From Amblyornis subalaris (lineage: Eukaryota > Chordata > Aves > Passeriformes > Ptilonorhynchidae), in NCBI GenBank assembly GCA_018881555.1, contig JACAXG010000024.1:8861662-8925661 (forward strand): a stretch of DNA of 64,000 nt, read 5' to 3'. This document shows positions 38,063 to 47,134 of this stretch, piece after piece. Position numbers and translations under genes: made by a program. Below the pieces are notes generated by a model that worked only from the letters and a program-made list of their open reading frames with translations, ran no database searches and was not told the origin of the DNA. How positions within the stretch are numbered: position 1 is the stretch's first letter; the number at the start of each line of letters is the position of its first letter.

Positions 38063-41000
38063 TTTCTTCGGTTTTTGATTAATTCTCCAGGTGCTTTTTT
38101 TGGGAATAGTACTGTGATTGTGAATCTTCTGTAGCTTCTGCTTCTCTTTTCCCCCATGTTTTTATGCAAGAATGTGATAAACGATGATGCTGATCACTCT
38201 GAGACCTATTAACATATCTTCCTGGCAACCCTGCTAGTATTCTGCTGGCAATTGATCACTAAACAACATTCTCAAACATCTGTCTCGAGCGGTGTCCAAA
38301 TCTGATGATATAATGATGCATTTTCTACAGTAACTCTTTGGCATGACCTCATGTCAATATATCTAGGTTAGGCCAAGTTACGCAATACTCCTCTGACTTT
38401 TGGGAAGGAGAAACAGTCTTTTGTACTGAAAACTGTCCAAGTGTTTTCATTACTTTACTTTTCTTTTCAAGATGTCTGTGAACCATGAGTTTGAGTGTCA
38501 ATGACTACTACAGTGATCAGTCATTTTGGACAAAGCAATGACATCCTGGCTGATGTCACTGCCAACCAAAACAGGTCTGCAGGACAGACAGACAGCTTTT
38601 TGGTAGTAATTTCTAGGAAGTAAACCCTAAGTCAGATTCTCACTTCTGCATGTTTTCAGCCTCCACAACAGCTGTGCCAGTTTCCTTGACATCTCAAAAA
38701 TGTAAGCCAAATAATCTCCCCAAGTATTTCTGATATATATCTGTTCTTTAAGCTGTTTGATGTATAGACAACTGTGGCCTGCTATGTAAATGTAGGGCAA
38801 AAGAGTTGATGAGCAGGTAAGGAAACATGTCAAACCATGTCACCCAGCTTTCCTCTCGCTATGGACTTACTGTACACCTAAAGATTCTGATTTTATTCTG
38901 CCAGTATAGCCTTTATTCAATAAAATGGGTAAAATTAGGTCAAAATATGTATCCAGTTTTATATGCATGCAGAACAATAAAAATGCTGCTGCTGGTGATG
39001 ATGATGATAAAAGCTGTTTTCGCAGTCCTAACTATGGCACCTCAACTGAATTCTTCCTGCTCATTCTTTTAAAAGCCATGGGATAATACAGCTTTTTCTA
39101 TTTGTTAATAAAATCAAAAAGTTTGCAGAGCTCCTTGGACTCCCTGTACAAACAGTGTTATTTCTGGTCCCATCCCTGCAAATGGCATAAAAAGTCAAAG
39201 AAAATGACATCAAAGTACTGACTTCATAGAGTATCCCTGATTTCTGTTAAAATCACATTTTTTTTACCAATAGAGAGAGGAACTTCATTACAGCTGGTCC
39301 CACATATGCTCTACATTCCATCTATGGAGAAATATATACATTTTTTATATATCACATCTGCAGTATAGAGGAGTAAGAGAAGTCCTGCAAGGCTTTAGCT
39401 GACCAGTTTGAACTCAGTGAGCTTCTGTGGGTGAGAACAACTACATCAACTATTTTTTATAGATGTATAACCCAACCTACATTATACATTTAAATGAAGA
39501 CTTGTAATTTGGGAACTGCGCTCAGTATTAGCCATATTGGTCCAACAGAATAAAACAAAACCAATGCAAAAGTCAAATGATAAATCAGAAGAAAAAATGG
39601 GAATTGTTTTATGGAGGCGGAAGATACCAGCTTTGTAATTTCTTAACACTGTGCTTCCAGGCTGAATAATTTATCTCTGCAGTTCCACTAGGAAAGTCTT
39701 GACCTTGAATTGTACAGGAAGATGAAAATACTATTCAGAGACTGCGTAAAACAAAAGCATTGGGATAAGTCATATCACAAAAGAGGAGAATTTGAAATGT
39801 ATTTAGTCAGAGGAAAATCAATTAAGTCAATGTTCTTTTTAAGCATTTGTATAGTTTTCTAAAAGATTAAACATTTCTTTGTTTTGAATTCATACTTGTG
39901 TCTGGACATGATTCACAGAGCTGAAGTAAGGAGAAGAAACCCACAAATGACTGTAATTTTGCACCAAATACCAAAACCTGTAGTTTTAATTCAACATGTT
40001 AGAGAATATCAACTCCACCACAAAGTCAGCTCTGGTAGGTTTTGGGGTCTTAAGCATTTCTCAAAGCTATTTGATTTTGGCATGCTACTTGGTGGCTGGT
40101 AGTTAGGCCCCAAATTCTTTTTTCAAGTTGGTTAAAGGAAAAGCTTTAAAATACTAATTTGTTTTCCTCTCAAAAACTCAAATGTTCACGAAAAGTATTT
40201 TCAATGGGAAATTTAAAATAACTTATCTAGATTGATATTAAATCTGACTGTTATTAGGCCTTCTCATCGTCTCTGTGAACCCTTTCAAACAAATTTTCAT
40301 TCTGCTGCAGGGCAAGAATGTATAGAGATACCTCAGATCCTAAAAAGGCTGATTGCAAATGGCTTGTTACCAAATTTCTCGCTCATCAGGCAGCAACAGA
40401 AGTGTGTATTATTGGATCATTTTTAACATTTTTGGGAGCATGCAAGTACAGCTGTTTTGGAAAATGGCTCAGCCTCTCAAGGGCTGTAGTACCATCAGCC
40501 TGAGGTGGTGTTATCCCAAAACCCAGCACACCCTCAGCTTTGCAGCAAGTTCCCCAAAGCCTGCTTCAGACTCCAACCTAGACCTTCTGCCATGTGCTGG
40601 CTGGGGGACACCCTCTCAGCCTCAGACTCTGCAGAAAAGTGCTCGTTTGTCCTTTGGCACATGTGCTGTGGCGAAAGCTTAGCTACCTCTTGGTTAAAGG
40701 ATTTTTCAATGTTTTGCCGCTTTCAGAAGGACTTAATTTGGGATTAGCAGGTTAAAAGGAGGAATGTTACTACCATCACTAAGCAGTAATTCATCTTTTA
40801 CAACCTTAAAAATGAATCAGGAAATGTTTTACCTTTGCTCTTTTTCTGAGGTGAAAGGATGGTAACATCATTATTGTACTCCACCATCCACTCCAGAGAA
40901 CAAATGCAATTCTACTCATTGTTTACCCTCTTAATTTTGCCTTTTCCCTTAAAGCAAAGTGCAAATTTAAGTATTCAAAGGTTGAATATAATGAGAGTCT

Positions 41001-42002
41001 TATTCTCTGCTACCTGAAGGACATAATCACCACTTCTCGGAAAGTCTTTCATTGACCAAGGTTTTGTTACTATGATGACTTCTGCTGCCATTTGCTTTGG
41101 TGTTTGCAGTATGACAGTGTGTCAAAAGCTTTAAAAAAAAAACAAACACAAAAATCCACCCATTCTCTCACCTTCCCAAAGGTGTATTTCCTTCTCCTAT
41201 CCCCTCTTTTAAGGGTAGCTTATAAAGTGGGAAAATGGTGTTCTTAGTTCCATAATAATACATTTGTTGCAGAAAAAAGCTTTTTCAGGTTGACAAATCC
41301 TGAGCATCTTTATCCCACCCCAGATATTTCTCTCAGGTATTTGCCTTGAAAGACCCAACTCTTTCCGGGGCACATGGTGGCAAGCAGGACCCTGCAAACC
41401 CTGATGGGCTGGTGCAGCAATGACAGGACAGGCATTTGTATTCTTAAAAAAGGAAAATAACAGAAAGATTTTCATTAAGAGGACGTTGTTTGAGTAGTAC
41501 AGACACAGACTCACTGAATTCATCTGTGTCGCAACAGGGAGATGTGGGTNGGATGGCAGATTTGATGGAAGTATTGTGAGGCCAGGTCAGTTCTTTGGTT
41601 ATCCTGGCACACAGCTGTGACACCTCTCTTAGTGTAACAATTTTGATAATAACAATGCAGGTTTCCCCTGAAAAAATGTGATGGACAGGGTAGAAGCAGT
41701 TTTACTATACATATCTTCTAGAAAATACTTTTGTTTTTTGATTTACATAACTGATGCTCATTATGAGATGTAGGAATAGTAGTACATATTTTATGGCAGA
41801 AGATAATCAGAAGGAAGGACACGCCACTTAGCAGTCAGGACATTTTCTTAGATGTGCCTCAGCCCTGCACAAGACCTTGCTAAAGGGTTTCCATTTCAGC
41901 ATGTCCCTGGACATCCTGTCCAGGCTGTCCCAGCTGCAGGGTGGTACAGCCACACTGTGACACCTGCTGTCCCCAACTACACCATCAGCCTTGAACTGGG
42001 GA
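38063..42002. other. unannotated AT-rich sequence
   Basis: No recognisable gene, RNA or bounded transposon. GC rises at 40,500-40,680 and 41,830-42,000 without a convincing frame. One ambiguous base is at 41,550. Confidence 0.4.
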
Positions 42003-42600
42003 TGTGATTCTTGCAAAAATCGTGGTATGAAAACTTTAAAGACTCTCGTCTTTAGAAGCAGGTATTCATTTATTTGGCGCTGGGGACACAGGGGGATTGG
42101 TCCACCCAATATGTCCACCCCGCAAGGGTAGGGTACAAGTTTATATCCTTAAACTATATGCATATGCATCATATTTCTAAGAAAAGGTGGTTGCAGGCTA
42201 ATAATTTCCCAGAACTTATGAATATTATTTACAAATTTTTACGCGTGCACATTACCTCCTGGTTGTCGTCCTGAGTGGTCGTTGGATGAAGGCTGTAGTC
42301 TTCCTCTAGGCTGACCTTTTCACCTTTCCCTCTTGCCCATGCGTATTTGATAGGGTCTTATGTAAGTGCCTCTTGTCCCAGCTTGGCAGGTTTCAGTTCT
42401 TCTGTTCTCTTTCTAAAGACCTTTTGTTTCTTGCAATTTAACAGTTTCTGCAATTTTGTTTCTCTTTTCCTTAAAGACTATGGATTAATATTTGTTAGGC
42501 TACAGACAACTATTTGTTAAACTTATTACAAGAGTCCCTTTGTTATAAAATTCTCTTTTCAGATGGATTTCCTGTCACTCTTACGTGGACTTGGGCTCTG
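42003..42600 (-). mobile_element. possible LTR of another ERV family
   Basis: On the minus strand TATAAA (42145-42140) is followed about 70 bases later by AATAAA (42074-42069). The sequence then runs to ...CAAGAATCACA ending at 42003. This TATA, short R, polyA signal, U5 and CA order is typical of a retroviral LTR. The right (U3) boundary and a target duplication were not found, so the extent is approximate. Confidence 0.4.
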
Positions 42601-42626
42601 CTGGTCCCGACACAAGCTGCTGGCCC

Positions 42627-43224
42627 ACAGAATCATGGAGTCACAGAGTTATCAGGGGTGGAAGAGACCTTCAATATCTTGGAGTCCAACCATTCACCCA
42701 GCACTGCTACTGTAACCACTAAACCACATCACCCAGTGCCAGATCCAGACAGCTCTTGAACACCTCCAGGGATGGTCACTCCAACACATCCCTGGGCAGC
42801 CCCTTACAGTGCCTGAATCCCTGAACAGCGAAAAAAATTTTTCCAATATCTAATCTGAATCTCCCCTGTCTCAGCTAAAGGCTTTTTCCTCTGGTCCTCT
42901 CACTGCAGACATGGCAGAGGACAGCTCCACCTCACTCCACACTCCTGTCAGGGAGTTGTGGGGACCAATGAGGTTCCTCCTGAGCCTCCTTTTCTTCAGA
43001 CCCCCAGCTCCTTCAGCTGCCCCTTATGGGACATGTTTTCTAGACCCTTCACAAGACTTCTTTCCCTTCTCTGGACAAGCTCCACCTCAATGTCCTTTTT
43101 AAAGTTAGGGGCCCAGAAATGTACACAGGAATTGAGGTGTGACCTCAGCAGTGCTCAGCACAGGGCACAGTCACTGCCCTTGTCNTGCTGCTACCCCATG
43201 GCTGGGACAGCCCAGGTACAATTG
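42627..43224 (-). mobile_element. CR1 LINE 3' portion, left arm (split by provirus)
   Basis: Antisense CR1: AGAATCATGGAGTCACAGAG, then GAGTCCAACCATTCACCCAGC, GAACACCTCCAGGGATGG, CACATCCCTGGGCAGCCCC, TCTGAATCTCCCCTG, CTTCTCTGGACAAGCTCC and GGGGCCCAGAAATG follow the known order of the bird CR1 3' region. That region covers the end of the reverse transcriptase gene and the 3' untranslated part. The copy continues after the provirus at 49,989, so the provirus inserted into it. It has no usable reading frame. Confidence 0.88.
43219..43224. repeat. 6-bp target-site duplication (left) of the provirus
   Basis: CAATTG precedes the left LTR and is repeated exactly at 49983-49988 after the right LTR. 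A 6-bp duplication is usual for alpha- and betaretroviral (class II) integration. Confidence 0.93.
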
Positions 43225-43559
43225 TGTCACTCTCGGACACGAAATAAGCACACAAGACGCAGTTGTCAGGGTCCACAGCCAGGGCAGAAGCCAAGGACGC
43301 CAAAGGGGAAAAGACGGAGAGCAGCCTCTGCCCTCGGTCTTTATTTATATGTTTTCAGAAACCACTGTGGATTGGAGGATGGGAATACCACCTCCTACTG
43401 TCCACTGGTCAACGGAATTGTCTATCATATAGGTTAGGAATTCAAAAACATCAGGCCAGTTACAATAACAAGAGCTATGTTTATACAAAAGTGCGTGAGA
43501 AACTATTTGCTGAACTTAAAACACTGCACAACTGAAGAACTGCAAAATGCAGGGCTACA
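43225..43559 (-). repeat. 3' LTR of the provirus (335 bp)
   Basis: It begins on the minus strand TGTAGCCCTGCATTTTGCAG and ends ...GAGAGTGACA. It aligns base for base with 49648-49982 with six substitutions. A TATA box and AATAAA are merged (ATATAAATAAA, 43350-43340), so the polyadenylation signal lies at the promoter, in a compact LTR with a short R. Confidence 0.95.
43340..43350 (-). promoter_or_regulatory. merged TATA box / polyadenylation signal of the 3' LTR
   Basis: The minus strand reads ATATAAATAAA. The AATAAA occupies 43345-43340. The same string is at 49773-49763 in the 5' LTR and at about 60640-60630 in the solo LTR. Confidence 0.65.
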
Positions 43560-43574
43560 TCTCACCCTTTTTCC
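43560..43574 (-). other. polypurine tract
   Basis: The minus strand reads GGAAAAAGGGTGAGA directly before the LTR TG, the expected position of the plus-strand primer. One T interrupts the purines. Confidence 0.65.
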
Positions 43575-43612
43575 ATTAAAAAAGAAAAAGAAAAAAGAAA
43601 AATGAACAATGT

Positions 43613-45049
43613 TCAGTCTCTGCTTGTGGAAGGACCATCAAAGTGATCACCCACNTCATCTGCATCTGAGTCATNACTCGNTGTTCCATCCNCTTGATGA
43701 CTTTCACTTTGGNCACGGTCTCCACCTTGCCTGTCGGCTGGATTTTGCCTCTGCGGTCGCAGGTCAGGACGAACACACTTTGCAGGTAGCCAGCGCACCC
43801 CAGTATCTGTGGATACACAAACATACCCGCGCCCCAAAGCGATGAGGTCATAGGGGCCTTCCCACTGCTTGGTGACTAAATTCCGCACCCGAACCTTCAC
43901 CCGAGGCTGCTGTGCCTCGTCCGAAGCCTGTAACGAGAGGTGATGGTTCAAAATGACAGGATTATTAGAATTCTGCGGCACCGTAAGGTGATTGATGGTA
44001 TACAAAGCTTTTGCCAACCGACTGTGCGGGGTTTCACCCTGCATTCCCCGTTTTTGTTTTTGAAGAACCCGCTTCAGAGTACCATGAGCACGTTCTACTA
44101 TAGCTTGGCCAGTTGGCGAATGAGGAATACCGAACTTGTGTGACACACCCCACAACTGCAGGAACTGCCTCACCTCTTTCGAGGCGTAAGCGGGACCGTT
44201 GTCGGTCTTCACAGCAGAAGGTATGCCTAGAATGGAAAAGGCCTGCTTCCAGTGGGCAATGACATCGCGGCTCTTTTCTCCAGTGTGAGCAGAGGCCCAC
44301 ATGGCAGAAGAGCAGGTGTCCACCGTGACATGCACATACTTGAGCCGGCCAAATTCGGCGACTTGAGTGACGTCAGTCTGCCAAATCTCCAAGGCCTTAA
44401 GGCCCCTGGGGTTAACCCCCGCCGGCAAAGGCGCCTCGAGCGCATGACAATCGTCGCATGACTCGACAATGTCACGTGCCTCAGTTGGCGTCAGCTGGAA
44501 CTGCTTCTGCAGGGTATGTGCGTTTTGATGGAAAAACCCATGCGATGCCTTGGCCTGCGTGAGTGTATCTGGCTGAGGGGCTACCCAGGCCGGGTTAGCC
44601 AGCTTGTCAGCCCTCGCGTTACCTTCCGCTATGGATCCTGGCAAATTGGTATGACTCCTTACGTGCAGAACATAATATGGATGAACTCGGTCCGGAATGG
44701 CACACCACAGGGTCTTCAGTAAATGAAACAGATCAGGATTGCTGACCTCCTTCAAAACTGAATAACCCAACCGCTGTGCAATGTCAGCCACATAGGCGGA
44801 ATCCGTGACCAAATTGAAAGGTTCCTGGGAAAATCTCTGAAATGCCATAAGAGCAGCCCTCAATTCAACCAATTGGGCTGAGCCATCCTCATGACCTTCC
44901 AGAACCTGCCAATCAGATCCGTCCCTCCAAGTAACAATGGCCTTCCCGGTTCTCCCCGAACCGTCTGTAAAGACGGTGGGGCCGTGCACCGGCTCCTGAC
45001 GATGTTTGGGCCTCAGAGAAATCTCTGTATGTTTTGCCACTTGCAGCAA
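43613..45049 (-). CDS. pol: RNase H and integrase open frame (478 codons)
   Basis: The 3' part of the pol polyprotein, which degrades RNA in RNA-DNA hybrids and joins viral DNA to host DNA in the nucleus. Positions are counted from the first residue of this open stretch. RNase H carries acidic residues D29 (FTDGSG), E62, D83 (TDS) and D148. The integrase zinc-binding H174, H178, C198, C201 (HHCC) follows. The catalytic core has D226, D283 (TDNGP) and E319 with 35 residues between the last two, so the full DD35E set is intact. The C-terminal part ends in a Q/D-rich tail with five unresolved codons, caused by ambiguous bases at 43655, 43675, 43681, 43692 and 43713. The true pol start is upstream; the frame is cut off from RT by a shift near 45,120. 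Confidence 0.9.
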   Translation of the reverse strand: MLQVAKHTEISLRPKHRQEPVHGPTVFTDGSGRTGKAIVTWRDGSDWQVLEGHEDGSAQLVELRAALMAFQRFSQEPFNLVTDSAYVADIAQRLGYSVLKEVSNPDLFHLLKTLWCAIPDRVHPYYVLHVRSHTNLPGSIAEGNARADKLANPAWVAPQPDTLTQAKASHGFFHQNAHTLQKQFQLTPTEARDIVESCDDCHALEAPLPAGVNPRGLKALEIWQTDVTQVAEFGRLKYVHVTVDTCSSAMWASAHTGEKSRDVIAHWKQAFSILGIPSAVKTDNGPAYASKEVRQFLQLWGVSHKFGIPHSPTGQAIVERAHGTLKRVLQKQKRGMQGETPHSRLAKALYTINHLTVPQNSNNPVILNHHLSLQASDEAQQPRVKVRVRNLVTKQWEGPYDLIALGRGYVCVSTDTGVRWLPAKCVRPDLRPQRQNPADRQGGDRXQSESHQXDGTXSXDSDADXVGDHFDGPSTSRD

Positions 45050-45267
45050 CTTGTGGCTCGGCAGATGATACGTAATCTGCCCTGAGAAATTTTCCAGAGC
45101 ACTTTGCAGAGAAACATTGTTTGCAAACTCCAGTCAAAGTCTTCCCGCTGTACTGGTAGTACAATCTTTGTGGGATCTGCCCCCATCAATTGCAAACACC
45201 GTTGTCGGCATTTGACTATCAAGTGAGCGATCAGCTCAAACAATGCGATTGCCATCTTCTGCGGCTA
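45050..45267 (-). pseudogene. pol: RT connection segment with stop and frame change
   Basis: This joins the RT domain (45265-46383) to RNase H. In the RT frame an in-frame TAG ends the reading at 45267-45265. The same frame then continues as connection-like protein to about 45,120. The reading after that point is in the frame of the RNase H-integrase ORF. The A-rich codons at about 45,122-45,120 mark the frame change. One stop and one shift therefore separate RT from RNase H in this copy. Confidence 0.75.
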
Positions 45268-46383
45268 ATGGGGCAAGAACACCCATTCCAGGACGTGCAA
45301 GGGATCTGACCATTCGTCACTCCATTGGCCAATGATACCTGTGGGTTGCAAATCTGGAGTGGTAATGAAAACAGTGACATCAACAGAGAGATCAATGCGA
45401 TGAACCTGTCGAGCAGAAACAGCTTGCTGAACCTCCTCCAGCACCTGATGTGCCTCAGGGGTCAATGTGCAAGGCGACTTCAAATCAGAGTCTCCCTTTA
45501 ACAAATCAAACAAAGGAGACAACTGTGCCGTGGTCAGTCCCAAATACGGACATAACCAAGCAACGACACCCACCAATTTCTGGGCGTCATTCAGTGTCTG
45601 CACTGAATGCACAAATTGCACCTCTTGGTGTTGAACTGTACGTTCCAAAATTTTGACCCCCAAATATTTCCAAGGAGGTTGCTGCTGAACCTTCTCTGGA
45701 GCCACCTGCAGCCCATGAGAATGCAAGGCATCGAGCAACTGAGACTGGATCCTCAGCAGCTCTTCCTGGGTGGATGCTGCCACCAAGATGTCATCCGTAT
45801 AGTGATAAAACTGAGCATCAGGAAACTGCCTGCGAACTCCAGACAAGGCTCTGGCCACATATATCTGGCATATGTCCGGGGAATTTTTCATCCCCTGGGG
45901 GAGAGTCCTCCATTGAAATCTCTGTGCAGGGCTTGCATTGTTAATTGCTGGCACCGTGAAAGCAAATTTTGGTCTGTCATCAGGATGCAAAGGAATTGAA
46001 AAGAAACAATCCTTCAGATCCACGATGAGGATCAGCCAATCTGCGGGAAGCATGGTGGGCGATGGCATCCCAGCCTGCAACCTCCCCATGCTTTCCATCA
46101 CAGCATTCACCNTCCTGAGGTCTTGTAACAACCTCCATTTCCCAGATTTCTTTTTGATGCAAAAGATAGGAATGTTCCAGGGACTGGTAGAAGGCTCCAG
46201 ATGACCCTGGTCCAACTGCTCCTGAACCAACTTATGAAGGGCCACTAGCTTGTCTTTAGACAGGGGCCACTGATTTTCCCAGATCGGTCTGTCCATCAGG
46301 TACCGTATAGGAGACGTAGGACACTCTGTGCCCTTCAACGCAGTGGCCCCCATTAAAAACCCGTCCTGATGCGCACCCCCCAC
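45265..46383 (-). pseudogene. pol: reverse transcriptase domain (372-codon open frame)
   Basis: The RNA/DNA-dependent DNA polymerase that copies the retroviral genome. Recognisable in order are WPLSKDKL and LEPSTSPWN with [17 protein letters not shown] (fingers), the first catalytic Asp in VDLKDCFFSIPL (D122), LPQGMKNSP, and the active-site YTDD at 195-198, a YxDD variant followed by ILVAAS. The second and third catalytic Asp are present. One codon (91) is unresolved by an ambiguous base at 46112. The frame overlaps the protease frame by about 31 bases, in the -1 relation usual for pro-pol. It ends at a premature TAG at 45267-45265, before RNase H. Confidence 0.9.
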
Positions 46384-46667
46384 ACAGCCAGAACATCCCT
46401 CCCCCAGAAGTTAATAGCAGTCTCAGTAACATGAGGCCTTATCACGGCCGTCTGTCCCTCTGAGTTCGTTATCATCACAGGCTTCCGGCTCACGTAGCAG
46501 CGCTTCGTCCCTCCCAGACCCGTGACAGATGTCCCCACCGGGTCCAATGCCCACTGTGGGGGCCAGGCAGCAAGGGAGAGAATCGTAACGTCCGCACCGC
46601 TATCAAGGAGCCCGCGGAGAGAGATCTCTGGCAGTGAGGTATCAGGGATGGACGGGGTGCACCGCAT
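46353..46667 (-). pseudogene. pro: retroviral aspartic protease
   Basis: The enzyme that cleaves the gag and pol polyproteins as a dimer. The open stretch of 104 codons contains the active-site triad in LLDSGADVTIL (D22-S23-G24), a flap-like GLGG segment and the C-terminal GRDVL, all typical of retropepsins. It is in a different frame from the dUTPase just upstream, with which it is normally one reading frame in betaretroviruses. A frame change therefore lies between about 46,670 and 46,760, where ambiguous bases occur at 46685 and 46736. The frame then overlaps the start of pol. Confidence 0.85.
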
Positions 46668-46739
46668 CTGCGGACGGTGTTCGGNCAGGACAGCAGTCCA
46701 ACGAACTTGAGGCGGCCCAGTGGAACCAAAGCAGCNGTC

Positions 46740-47134
46740 TCCTCGTTCTCTCGATTCTGTCCTGCGAACAGAAGACTTAAAAGGAACAATTTGAGCAATC
46801 CGAGTCTTTTCAGGAATTGTGACCGGGGGGTGGGTGTGGAAATCATGGCATAAATCTGTCTGGTGTAATCAGCGTCAATCAGTCCCATGTACACAATGAT
46901 GCCCTGAACAGTGGCACTGGACCTCCCCATGAGGAGAGCACTCATGCCATCACCCAAGGGACCAAAGGCATCCAAACGGTCTTTGTGCACTGCGCAAGAG
47001 TCTAAGACGACCGTTGTCGCTGTGCAGACATCAATGCCTCCTGAGCCGCTGGTGCTGGCTGCAAGCCGGCCAAGCAGACCTCCATCGGCTCCGGGGATTG
47101 GGGGGATACTTCTGTCCTCACACGTCTCCCCCAC
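46740..47134 (-). pseudogene. pro: dUTPase domain
   Basis: dUTPase hydrolyses dUTP and keeps uracil out of retroviral DNA. Betaretroviruses carry it between gag and protease. The open frame (47134 down to a stop at 46490) overlaps the end of gag in the -1 frame, as expected for ribosomal frameshifting. It shows SGSGGIDVCTA (around 30-40), the phosphate-binding GRSS at 70-73 and GLIDADY at 84-90, the uracil-binding and catalytic-Asp motif. After about residue 120 the frame no longer reads as pro. I could not find a clear slippery heptamer in the overlap. Confidence 0.8.

Noticed and set aside
43560..43612. Possible env remnant between integrase and the 3' LTR
   Set aside because: Only about 50 bases are present, filled by an A/T-rich spacer and the purine tract.
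47002..47134. Search for a slippery heptamer in the gag-dUTPase overlap
   Set aside because: The C-run near 47,100 is not in the required phase. No convincing XXXYYYZ was found, so no frameshift site is annotated.
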